Shown here: positions 1-9,890 of the stretch, one piece after another
Layout of the letters: every line of letters begins with the position of its first letter
Numbering within the stretch: position 1 is the first letter of the stretch
NCBI GenBank assembly: GCA_951802425.1
Contig: OX637794.1
Location: forward strand, 2,976,001 to 3,040,000
Length of the DNA stretch: 64,000 nt
DNA from: Clavaria fumosa
Lineage: Eukaryota; Basidiomycota; Agaricomycetes; Agaricales; Clavariaceae
Direction of reading: 5' to 3'
Translations under genes and position numbers: made by a program
Notes under the pieces: model-generated
Seen by the model: the letters and a program-made list of their open reading frames with translations, nothing else
Database searches by the model: none
Told to the model about the DNA's origin: nothing

Positions 1-519
1 GCACTTTTGAAATGATTCACTTATACCTTTCCAGGTAAAATAGCTAAAGTTCTGAGGATATTTTTGAGGATAGCCATGCCTCTTGGCTACAACTTTACTC
101 TATATTGTAAAGCACAATTCCCATTTTTGGTAATGTTATGACATCATTTTCTTTGTCATGTCATTCAAACAGTTTTGTTGCTGACAATTTTATCAGTCAA
201 ATGTGTAAGTATTAGTGTTCAATATGGCCTCTTTTTGCCTTCAGCACACCCCCAATCCTTCTAGGCATGCTTTCAATCAATCCCTGACAAATAGAAGCAG
301 GTATCTTGTTCCACTCCTCTTCCACCCTTCCCACAACTGTAACACTCCTCCTGGTGCCTTTCCATAGTCTCCAAGCCTCCTCCTAAGATGACTCCACAGA
401 TGCTCAATGGGATTGAGGTCTGCAGATTGAGTAGGTTATATGAGGGCCTTAAAATCATGGTCCTTTAGCCAATCTTTGGCCTGGTGGCTCTGGTGCTTGA
501 GCTCCCCATCATGTTGCAA
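1..519 (+). repeat. Left inverted arm of the Tc1-like element
   Basis: This stretch is the reverse complement of 1020-1538 with only a handful of mismatches. Its inner part is an antisense copy of the 3' half of the transposase gene. Homology stops at about 519, just before the sense transposase sequence resumes. Confidence 0.9.
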
Positions 520-524
520 TTTGT

Positions 525-1320
525 TTGATCAGCTCTGGCAAGGCAGAAAATATTGTGCAGATTGCCAGGACCCTTAGTAGTATTACTAACCAGCCTATTT
601 CTGCACACACTGTTAGAAGGTGTCTAAGGACTGTAAGTCCAAAGGCTGTAACTAAGAAGAAATTGCCCTTACTTAGTAGTAGACATAAGAAGGAGGGGAT
701 GGACTTTGCTATGGCACATAAAGATTGGACTGTAGAGGACTGGAAGAGGGTTGTCTGGTCAGATGAGACTAAGATCAATAGGCTGGGATCCAATGGGAAG
801 AAATGGGTGAGGCAGAAGCAGGGTGAAAATATGGTGGTGACAGGTTGGTGGAGGGAACAAGAACATTTGGAGGTGGTTCTGTGATAGTATGGGGATGTAT
901 GATATTGGAGGGGGTGGGATATGCCTGCAAGATTGATGGGAGGATGGATAAGCACCTTTACACTGCCAAACTTTAGGCCAGCCTCCAATAGTATGACAAG
1001 ATCCCTGAAGACATCATATTGCAACATGATGGGGACCTCAAGCACCAGAGCCACCAGGCCAAAGATTGGCTAAAGGACCATGATTTTAAGGCCCTCATAT
1101 AACCTACTCAATCTGCAGACCTCAATCCCATTGAGCATCTGTGGAGTCATCTTAGGAGGAGGCTTGGAGACTATGAAAAGGCACCAGGAGGAGTGTTACA
1201 GTTGTGGGAAGGGTGGAAGAGGAGTGGAACAAGATACCTGCTTCTATTTGTCAGGGATTGATTGAAAGCATGCCTAGAAGGATTGGGGGTGTGCTGAAGG
1301 CAAAAAGAGGCCATATTGAA
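525..1320 (+). pseudogene. Tc1/mariner transposase, 5'-truncated
   Basis: A DDE transposase that would catalyse cut-and-paste transposition. Residues from 525 resemble the second helix-turn-helix region of Tc3-type transposases. Next comes the first catalytic aspartate in WSDETKINRLGSNGKKW (about 755-810). A second block resembles the QxDxDPKH region (LQHDGDLKHQSHQAKDWL, ~1018-1070), and the third is SADLNPIEHLW (~1110-1145). The order is that of a DD34E-type enzyme. The first DNA-binding half is missing because an inverted copy of the gene's 3' end occupies its place. The frame also breaks at ~880 and has an in-frame stop before the last block. It cannot encode an active enzyme. Confidence 0.8.
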
Positions 1321-1538
1321 CACCAATACTTACACATTTGACTGATAAAATTGTCAGCAACAAAACTGTTTGAATGACATGACAAAGAAAATGATGTCAT
1401 AACATTACCAAAAATGGGAATTGTGCTTTACAATATAGAGCAAAGTTGTAGCCAAGAGGCATGGCTATCCTCACAAATATCCTCAGAACTTTAGCTATTT
1501 TACCTGGAAAGGTATAAGTGAATCATTTCAAAAGTGCA
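1020..1538 (-). repeat. Right inverted arm of the Tc1-like element
   Basis: Partner of the arm at 1-519. This copy is in the original orientation: it carries the sense 3' part of the transposase gene and leads directly into the outer tip at 1539-1567. Confidence 0.9.
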
Positions 1539-1615
1539 AAACATTCAAACAGTTTTGTGAGTCACTGTACATATGGCATGCCCCTCAGCTCATATACCAA
1601 TGTAGCTGAGGGTGC

Positions 1616-2202
1616 TGTTGCAGTGACATCATGTGACCCACCAAGGGTCACAGTCACATGACCAGTAAGTCATGGGAACTCACATGACTACTACTGACAG
1701 CACAGCCCATTTGTGTGATGGCACATCAAGTGGGATGCCATCACCCTGTCAACCCTGTGACAGCTGTCGCTTCTTCATCAAATGACCATCTCCATCCCTA
1801 CCTTATATTCCCTGGTTCCCTGCATTACCATTATCCCATCCCCTTGGCACTCTAGTCCCCTTCCCACAATGGCTTCATGTCCCCTTGTCAACCCCTTGTA
1901 CCCCACTGATGTCATGGTACCCCCATGATCATTACTCAGATACCTTTGTTTCTTCCCAAATGTCATTCCTGCTGACCATTGTTCTGTCGCAACTTTGTAC
2001 TTACCCTGTCTCCATGGATTCAGACTTGGTATATATACTCCTATGGCAGAAACATGTATTTTCCTTAGACTTTGATATTTTCAGTATCTGCCTCTTTCTA
2101 CTTCAGAGTTGAGCCCACATATCTGCTTACCATGTGACCTTTGTGACCTTGTTGTGACCTCACTGCAACCTCTGGACTCCTGATTTTGGATCAACTGCAA
2201 CA
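1616..2202 (+). repeat. 5' LTR of gypsy element E
   Basis: A 587-bp LTR bounded by the perfect inverted ends TGTTGCAG and CTGCAACA. It contains a TATA box (TATATATA, 2030-2037) and, 37 bp further on, the motif AGACTTTGATATT (2067-2079), the likely start of R. No second LTR is present in the window, so the ends were inferred from the inverted termini and the adjacent primer site. Confidence 0.7.
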
Positions 2203-2203
2203 T

Positions 2204-2216
2204 AATATCAAAGTCT
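2204..2216 (+). promoter_or_regulatory. Putative self-primer binding site of element E
   Basis: AATATCAAAGTCT begins 2 nt after the LTR end and is the exact reverse complement of the 13-nt motif at 2067-2079 in the LTR. It does not look like the TGG-starting complement of a tRNA 3' end. This geometry matches the self-primed Tf1/sushi group. The pairing is seen; the priming role is inferred. Confidence 0.65.
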
Positions 2217-2374
2217 CAGCTCATCCTTCATCCCAACTTAGTGTCTGTGATGCTTCAACATTGATGACCAACAACCATCCACCCTTGCCCAGCCATCCTA
2301 ATGTACTTGGAAGACTGCAACCCTTGCCATTAAGCCAAACTGGATTCACAGCAGTTCCAAAAGAAGAACCTTCC

Positions 2375-2664
2375 TATCAGACTGGGTCTCACACAACTTA
2401 AGCGTAAGGTCATGACGACAATACTAAGATAAGGGGAAAAGAGTACAAAAAAGGAAAAGCGAAAGTACTTATAGCGAACGCTTCGGCACTTGCCGGCATT
2501 CCCACGCTCGGACCCTCGGATCACGTGATGCGCCCAGGCCCAGGTCATGTGATCTTACATGATTACATAATCCGACCCAGCCACAGGTCATGTGACCTTC
2601 CAACAACCCTCCCCAGTTTCTCCACAACTGCACTTTGGGATGGCTTACATAAGCGATCCTAACA
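2375..2664 (-). repeat. 3' LTR of gypsy A
   Basis: A 290-bp LTR, reading TATCAG...CCTAACA on the plus strand, identical to 7677-7966. The adjoining purine run on the element strand (2665-2675) is the polypurine tract for plus-strand priming. Confidence 0.93.
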
Positions 2665-2675
2665 TCACCCCCCTC

Positions 2676-5600
2676 TTAAGGCTGGGCGTCCCGACCAGCT
2701 AGCTTGGCCTTGTCAGGGTGAGCAAGGAAGAAGTCCCGGAGAAGCAGTGCCACATTGGTGAGGTTCCGTCGTGGCTCCCAAGTGTTCTCCTCTACAGGGT
2801 ATCCCAACCACTTCACCAGGTATCTCACTCCACGCCCCACCTTCTTAACATCAAGGATCGCCTCCACATCATACTCCAGGTGGTCATCATCAATCGTAGG
2901 GGGCGGAGGGGGAGGCAGGTTCTGGGAAGGGAAGGAAGGGGGGTGGTATGGTGTCAACAGCAACTCATTGAAGACCCGATGGATGCGCCAGGCCCGAGGG
3001 AGCTTGAGGCGATACCCAGCAGGTCCCACCTTCTCCTCAACTGCAAAGGGGCCTGCTCTCTTGTTGTCAAGCTTTTTACAGGGCCGGTCCATCTTCAAGT
3101 TTCTAGTATCCAGCCAGACCAGATCTCCCTCAGAGTACTCCTGACTTGGGCGTTTCCCCTTATCGTAGCTCTTCTTCATCGCTGCCACTGCTTTCTCCAT
3201 TGCCTCCTTGGCTGCTCTTCGGGACTCCGTGAGCTTAGCCATCCACTCGTCCGCCGCCGGGTTCACCTCAGAAGGTGGCCGGAGCCCCCCATTCCATGGG
3301 TGTCGTCCATAATCGAGGAAGAAAGGTGTCTGTCCTGTTGCTGAGTGCTCACGATTATTAAGAGCAAACTCCGCAGTGGACAACCATTCAGCCCAGTCAT
3401 CCTGGAGATGGTCCACGTAAGCCCGGAGATAGATCTCCATCTCCTGGTTCGCCCGTTCCGTCTGTCCATCAGTCTGCAGATGAAAGGCAGTACTTGGATT
3501 TGCCTTTACCCGGATCATGGAGTAGAACTCCTTCATGAAGCGGGACACGAACTGGGACCCCCGGTCACTCACAACCTTGTGAGGGACTCCATGGTCACGA
3601 AACACTCGATCCCGGAGGAGACGCGCCGCTCCAAGTCCTGTGAGGTCGAGCCCGATCGCTTCGAGCAGTGTCCGTTTTGTGAATTTGTCGACAATAACAA
3701 GGATGGCATTATGTCCACGGGAGAGGGGGAGGGGACCGACTATGTCCCATGAGATCACCAACCAGGGACCATCGGGCACCAGATGGGGGTGCAGTGGGGC
3801 AGCACGCTTGGTACGGTCGGGCTTCGTCCGCTGGCATGTCTCACACCCCTGGGCATACCGATCCGCATCTTTTACCATGTCCGGCCACCAATAACCCTTC
3901 ACTAGTGCTGCTCTCAACTTCCGGGGCCCAGGGTGTCCAGCAGCGGGGAGGTCATGCTCAAACTCGAGAACGGCCTCACGAGCTCCTAGGGGGACCCAGG
4001 TGACTATCCCCTTTCGCCAGAGTCCAGCACGATCTCGTGTCCACTCATCATCAAGCTCCTCCGGCTTCTGTATGTGTACCGCGCTATTTTTCTGGAGTAG
4101 CGTCTCCATTTCCGATGTGAATGACACACGGACTTCCGTTTCCGGGAAAACCTGCACTGGTGCATCCTCCTCCACCATCTCTCCATAGTCTGGTCTCCGG
4201 GAGAGTGCATCTGCCTTTGTGTTCGACTTGCCAGTGCGATACTTTATCTCAAAGTCAAAGCACTGGAGCTCTCCAACCCAACGAACCTGCCTCGGCTTCA
4301 ACTTCTGGGGCTTCCGGAAGTACTGGAGGTTTGCATGGTCCGTCCAGATCTCGATCGTCTTCTCTGCTCCAATGAGGTATGCTCGCCACTCGCGAAGTGC
4401 CCGAATCACAGCCAAGAACTCCTTGTCGTACACATCGTAGTTCTTCTCAGCTGCAGTGAGGGCCTTGGAGATATAGTCAACAACTCTCCAGGTTCCATCC
4501 GTCTGCTGCTGTGAGAGCACTCCACCAGTTGCCAGGTTGCTTGCATCTGTCTCTACCTTCCATCTCCCTTTGTCCTGAGGCAGAGCCAAGACCGGGGCTG
4601 ATACGAGTGCCTGGCGGAGATCTCAGAAGGCTGCTTCCTCCTCCTCCTCCCATTTCCATGGAACATTCCCAGTCAGCTGGAAGAGTGGCTTTGCCCGGGC
4701 AGAAAGATTCGGGATGTGCCGGCAGAGGTAGTTCAGCATCCCATTGAACCTCTGGACATCCTTCACATTCTTAGGGCGTGGCCAATCTCGGACTGCCGCA
4801 CCCTTGGCCGGATCATGCTCTAGTCTGTTGTGGGAGATCTTCATCCCCAGGAAGATGATCTCACTCTTCTCAAACTCGCATTTACTGAGTTTGAGACACA
4901 ACCCATTCTCTCCAAACTTCCTCAAGACCCGATCCATCCAGTACCGGTGTGTAGCCAAGTCCTCTGCAAACACAATGACATCATCCACATAGGCCCTCAC
5001 ATGTCCTCCTGCAATCTCCTCCCTCAACACATGGTTCATGAAGCGTTGGAAGGTGGCAGGGGCATTCTGCAGTCCAAACCACATGACAGCTGGTTTGAAG
5101 AGTCCACAGGGTGTCAGGAAGGCGCAACGGTGCTGGTGCTCGGGCCAGACCTGCATAGATGGGAAACCTCCCTTTGCATCAATCTTAGAGTAGATCGACG
5201 CTCCTTTAAGCACATCCACTGTGTCTCGGATGTGGGGGAGGGGGTACTTGTCCTTGATCAGGTGTGCATTCAGCCTCGAGTAGTCGATGATTGGCCGCAG
5301 TTTGTCCTTCTCATGTTTGAAGAAGAAGGGGCTGGCATACGGGGATTTCGAGGGCCGGATTCGTCCAGAAGCAAGCTGCTCATCCACCCAACGGTTCATC
5401 TCCACCATCTCCTGCCGTGTCAAAGAATACAGCTTGGAGGAGAGGTGCTCAGGGTCCTTTTTGAACTCGATCTTAATATCGAAGTCTGGTCGGGAGCGGG
5501 GAAGTTCATCCCACTTTGCTTCACTAAACACCAAAGGGTAGCGGCTGGGCCAATCGGGGGTAGGGCCAGAGTTGGGAAAACGGGTGTCCAGAATACTCGT

Positions 5601-7127
5601 GGATGCGAGGGTACTCGTTTTCAGGGGTGCAGGGGCTCGAGGGGATGGGGAACACTGTGGGGGGCAGCGGGTAAGGCTCAGCTCTGCCTTCTGCCAGTCG
5701 ATATCCGGGTTATGCCGCTTGAGCCAGTCATGCCCAAGGATGACCTTGTGGGACTGGGTCTTTCCCAGCAGAAAGTGGATCCGCTCCTGGTGGTCACCAA
5801 CTCTCACCAGCACCTCTATCCCATATCGGACCTTTCCATCCCTGTTCTGTGTCCCATCCACATTATACATGGTGATTGGGTTCAGCAGGAGAGATGGCTC
5901 CAGTCCCACTCCTTTCGCCCACTCCAAATCCATGAAGCAGTTGGTGCACCCTGAGTCGACAAGGGCCTTCATTGTGGTCCCTTTGCCAGTGCTGAAAGCC
6001 TCCAAGTGCACCTGGATGGCTAGCTCTCGTGGCACATGTTTCCGCACTTCTGGCCGCACTCTGGTTAGGCGCTCTGCCAGTCTCACTTCCTCCTTCACCT
6101 CAGCCCCAATTCGGGTATGTCTCCGCTGCAAGATAGTATATCGGGGTATACTTGCAGCAGGCACAGGGACGGAAAGGGGGCTGGCACACTTCTTCTCCCC
6201 AGTGGGAGTCCTCCTCTCTCTCTCACACAGCTCTATGCAGGCTTGGAGCCGTGCAATCTCTTTCTCATATCCCTCCGCCATTTGGGGGGCACATGGTGCT
6301 GCCCAGGTTTGGGCCCTTGGGACCTGCAGACGCGTATCAGGCAGGGGGCAGAAACGGACAGCATGGCCAGTCTGGTGGCATCGGAAACAACATCTCTCAT
6401 CAGCAGGGGCCCATCCTCGGGCCATGGCCACATCTGGAGTACACAGCAGAGGGGTCACAAGAGGTCGCGAAACGGTCATGGCAGGTCGCGGTAGGGTTGC
6501 GGTGGGTCGCGCAGGGGTCACAGTGGGTCGCGGTGTCTGTTCTGTGAGTATCCCATCCAGTCACCTTTGCTGGGCATCAAGCCTCTCAGCCAGCACCTTC
6601 CATTCTCCATATGTCTCTGGCATCGGGGAGACACCATAGATTCTCTCCACCAACCTCCTACTCAGGTTCAACTCCAGCCAATGGACTAGGATTCCTGAGT
6701 CCTTCTCTGCACTCAACTTCGCCCGTTGGGACAGCGTCTCGAATTTCGCGAAGAACTCTGGTGCTGTCATGGCACCCTGTTTCAGCCCTGCAATATTGGC
6801 AAGGGCAGTCGCACGGTCATTCGGGTCATCAAATGCACGCTTCATCTCCTCCACAAACTCTGCCCAGGTTCCGGCCTTGCCACTACCCAGGATCTCTTCC
6901 GCCTTCATATTCGCCCACTCTGCAGCGAATCCTTCTCCAGTAATTTTGCTCAGAGCAAAAAGGACCTTCACCAGGTCCACAGCATAGACAGTCGGGTTCG
7001 CCATAAACAGGAGGCGAAGGGATCGGAGGAACGTACAGAAGTTCCTTTTCTGCCCATCAAAGGGGGCAACAGATAGGTCAAGCCTCATAGGTTGGGCTAC
7101 AGGCGGGGCGACATGGTCTGCCATCAC
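2676..7127 (-). pseudogene. Gag-Pol polyprotein of gypsy A, two premature stops
   Basis: One frame runs from the gag ATG (7127) to TAA (2676). Gag (7127-6561) begins MMADHVAPP and has the retrotransposon gag core. A CCHC knuckle follows (C-x2-C-x4-H-x4-C, CFRCHQTGHAVRFC, ~6380), then protease with LVDSG (~5960), reverse transcriptase with YVDD (~4990), RNase H with the TDAS motif (~4550), and integrase with D-D-E residues in ISWDIVG, VVSDRGSQF and QTERANQE. A chromodomain (YLVKWLGYPVEENTWEP) closes the protein and probably steers integration to modified chromatin. Stops at 6561-6563 and 4623-4625 are TGA where copy C has CGA. The polyprotein is therefore broken in this copy despite its identical LTRs. 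Confidence 0.92.
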
Positions 7128-7664
7128 AGGCCCTGGATGCTGTAAATAAAGTTCCAGGCCTTGGGCACTCAGGATTTCTTCGATCTCTTAACAGTCCTGT
7201 CCTCTTAGGCTGCTCTTCTGTGTACTTATGTACCTATAGAACTCTTATTCTATGAAACTTTTGTTAACGTGGGGCCCAAATGGTGTCCCAGGTGGTCACT
7301 CCACAACTCCTAATGAGTTGCCCGTGCGCCCTTCTGACAATGGTCACAGAGCAAGGGCCCTGTCCACTGGACCAGGAAACTACAGAAAGACTATGTAGGG
7401 GCCTTTCCTTGCCCTGTACACTACACGATTCACTGGTACGTAGCTGTAAAACAAAGTTCCGGGCCTTGGGCACTCGGTATCACTTGGGGAGGGTCACAGT
7501 TGACTTCCTCTGGGTCTGGTCACGTGTATCTACACACAGTAAAAATTTCGCGCGGTTCTGTTACACACCGCGGGCAGGGTAAAGGAGAAGAGGATGATAG
7601 GGGCTGAGCTGTGACAACGTGTCACAGTTTGAAATTAAGGGTCCAGGCTAGGGCGGACAGGCGG
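7128..7664 (-). other. 5' leader of gypsy A
   Basis: An untranslated leader between the primer site and gag. It is strikingly similar to the leader of family B (17245-17882) over the ~370 nt from 7264 to 7640. It contains a hairpin (7609-7627, 8-bp stem, 3-nt loop) that has co-varied in family B. Short open frames in it differ at their starts between families, so a conserved RNA function is likelier than a leader peptide. Compared with copy C it lacks 22 bp between two GGCTAG repeats near 7650. Confidence 0.6.
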
Positions 7665-7675
7665 ATCTTAGTATT
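7665..7675 (-). promoter_or_regulatory. Putative self-primer binding site of gypsy A
   Basis: On the element strand AATACTAAGAT begins 1 nt after the 5' LTR. Its reverse complement ATCTTAGTATT lies in the same LTR at 7722-7732, 43 bp downstream of a TATA box (TATAAG, first T at 7775). No tRNA-like primer site is visible. Confidence 0.7.
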
Positions 7676-7676
7676 A

Positions 7677-7966
7677 TATCAGACTGGGTCTCACACAACT
7701 TAAGCGTAAGGTCATGACGACAATACTAAGATAAGGGGAAAAGAGTACAAAAAAGGAAAAGCGAAAGTACTTATAGCGAACGCTTCGGCACTTGCCGGCA
7801 TTCCCACGCTCGGACCCTCGGATCACGTGATGCGCCCAGGCCCAGGTCATGTGATCTTACATGATTACATAATCCGACCCAGCCACAGGTCATGTGACCT
7901 TCCAACAACCCTCCCCAGTTTCTCCACAACTGCACTTTGGGATGGCTTACATAAGCGATCCTAACA
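7677..7966 (-). repeat. 5' LTR of gypsy A (promoter LTR)
   Basis: A 290-bp LTR identical to 2375-2664. In element orientation U3 carries one TCACGTGA and two TCATGTGA/C sites, then TATAAG, then the presumed transcript start ATCTTAGTATT. Confidence 0.93.
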
Positions 7967-8264
7967 CTTCCAGAACCTCTAGGCCTCACTGATAGGCAGA
8001 AAGCACATAGATTCTTCACCCTCTGACATATTGATTGCCATACACCAGTACCAATTACATGTTGCAATTCTCCAAATGGGCATTTCCCACAGAGCATGGT
8101 TTATTGTTCAGTAGAATGACAGTTTATACAGCCTGGACTTTGGTCCTCAAGAGAGATCTGTGAGCAAAGGCTCCTCCCAAACTACACTCCCACTGAGTTT
8201 CCTGCCCTACTCATCACTGCCCTCAACCAAGAAATTTTCTGTCAGACCATAGAAGGCCTGATGA

Positions 8265-9890
8265 TTGAAGACATCGAAAACGTCGAGCCCCTGCCAAGAA
8301 CACCTTCGCCCCCTACTTCCCCATGACTCCCTAACTACACTGACACCACAGTTCAGGCCAACACCTCCAAGTCCCACCCCTGAACTGACTGTTTCCTACA
8401 AGCATGCACAAGCAACATGTGGCTTGTCATCGATACCCACCAAACCCCCCCTAGACTCCACTCTTGGTCTGCCATTAACCCATGAGCCTACCCTAGTGCC
8501 TGGCCCCATCCAACCTCAGATATTGGAAGATCCCTACAAGATGCCTTTGGACAGCCCTGCATGCTCACTGCCTCTTGTGACCCTTGCCCTCCCCATACAA
8601 CTCAATCCCTCTCCCCCTCCTCAGTCTCCTCCATCCCCAACTCCACAGAACTCTTGGACATTGATGACAAAGTCTTCAGATATGATGTCTAGTGGATTCT
8701 CCCTTGCCCCCTTCAATGGGGATAAATGCACATACTGCACTTTTGCCCATCAACTCAATATTCTTTTCATTACAGAAGAGACGAAGTTTGATACAGATAA
8801 GAAGAAGGTACTGTTCACCCTGAACCAGATGCACAGAGGTTATGCTGAGGAATGGGTGAACTCCATAGTTGAAAGAATAGTTGCAAACCCCCTCTCCTGC
8901 CCCACATGGGCCTCCTTCAAAGTAACCCTCAATGCTGAGTTCTCTGACACAGTGGAGAAGGAAAATGCTACAACATTTTACCCCCACACTGCCCCAGAGT
9001 CGACATCAACATCCAGCTAGAGGGTGGTGCCTGCCCATACCAGTCCCAGATTTATCCAACACCCAAAGCTTACAGTGCTGAACTCCAGAAGTGGCTAGAT
9101 GAAATCCTCATGACTGGACAAATCTACCCTGGTCAGTCACTGTGGGCCAGCCCCCTCTTCTTCAAAAACAAAGGAGACAAGCTCCAGCCAGTGGTTGACT
9201 ACAAATGGTTGAACAAAGTCACAGTCAAGAATGCCTACCCCCTCCCTCTCATTTGGAACATCTATGATCATCTGCAGAAGTTCCAGTACTACTCAAAAAT
9301 TGATATTCAGATTGGATTCAACAATATCTGTGCATCAAAGGAGAGTGAGAAGCTGCTAGCATTCATTTGTGAATATGGCCAATTCCTCTGCAGAGTCATG
9401 CCCTTTGGAGTAACTAATGCCCCTGCAATCTTCCAGGCTTTTATGGACAATGCCCTGAAGGATCTCATGTCCACCAGCCAGGTTTTCATATACATTGACG
9501 ACATCCTAATCTGTTCTGACACTTGTGAGGAACTTCGCAACCTTACCATGTGAGTTTTCCAGGTTCTCCAGGAAAACCACCTTACAGTTAAGCCCTCAAA
9601 GTGCAAGTTCAAACAGGCAGAAGTCACCTTTCTTGGTAACAAAATTTGACAAGGAACCATTGAGAAGAGTGAGAAAAGGTGTTCAGCTATCAACAACTGG
9701 CTGGTCCCAAGATCTGCCAAGGACACGTGAAGGTATACAGCCCTCAGGAGTCACTATTGCTGATATATCCCAAATTATGCAAAAATCGCTGCCCCACTTC
9801 ATGCCCTCACTGGGAAAGGAGAGTTCAAACTAACAGATGCCACCCTAAAGTCATTCCATAATATCCAGGACACTATACAGAACTTACAGG
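8265..9890 (+). pseudogene. Gag/reverse transcriptase relic of gypsy E
   Basis: The gag part has the conserved core (SGFSLAPFNGDK at ~8692, then YAEEWVNS). From ~9000 the frame moves directly into the region before RT, so zinc knuckle and protease are deleted. RT then runs with ASPLFFKNKGDKLQPVVDY, RVMPFGVTNAPAIFQ and the catalytic YIDDIL (~9495). Stops and frame changes follow after 9553, and similarity ends at ~9890 where element D begins in the opposite orientation. Confidence 0.8.

Larger units (their letters stand above)
1..1567 (+). mobile_element. Tc1/mariner-like element (left tip outside window)
   Basis: A DNA transposon of the Tc1/mariner superfamily. The right end is the CACTG tip at 1563-1567, followed by the target dinucleotide TA (1568-1569). 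The window starts inside the left arm, about 29 bp short of the matching left tip. Two near-identical arms in inverted orientation (1-519 and 1020-1538) flank a short unique core (520-1019) holding the middle of the transposase gene. A 16-bp motif (CATTCAAACAGTTTTG) occurs at 162-177 and 1542-1557 and inverted at 1361-1376, giving an outer and an inner copy per arm. Known Tc1 elements have inverted repeats of tens to a few hundred bases that do not include transposase coding sequence, so the long arms here are abnormal. Confidence 0.85.
2375..7966 (-). mobile_element. Gypsy chromovirus A, recent full-length insertion
   Basis: A 5,592-bp Ty3/gypsy element on the minus strand, inserted in element E with a perfect 5-bp target duplication (CTTCC at 2370-2374 and 7967-7971). 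Its two 290-bp LTRs read as identical, so the insertion is young. Order on the minus strand: 5' LTR, primer site, ~550-nt leader, gag, zinc knuckle, protease, reverse transcriptase, RNase H, integrase, chromodomain, polypurine tract (2665-2675), 3' LTR. Gag and pol lie in one reading frame, broken by two TGA stops. Confidence 0.95.

Noticed and set aside
509..1054. 181-codon minus-strand frame in the Tc1-like element
   Set aside because: It is antisense to the transposase and to the inverted arm; its sequence reads as the complement of conserved transposase blocks, not as a protein of its own.
4830..5954. 374-codon plus-strand frame opposite gypsy A pol, with similar frames opposite C and B
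   Set aside because: It is the antisense shadow of protease-RT. It recurs in each copy because the pol sequence recurs, and it has no domain.
7280..7582. Plus-strand frame in the leader of gypsy A as a possible gene
   Set aside because: It is antisense to the element transcript, and related copies change its start and frame. The conserved feature appears to be the RNA leader, not this frame.
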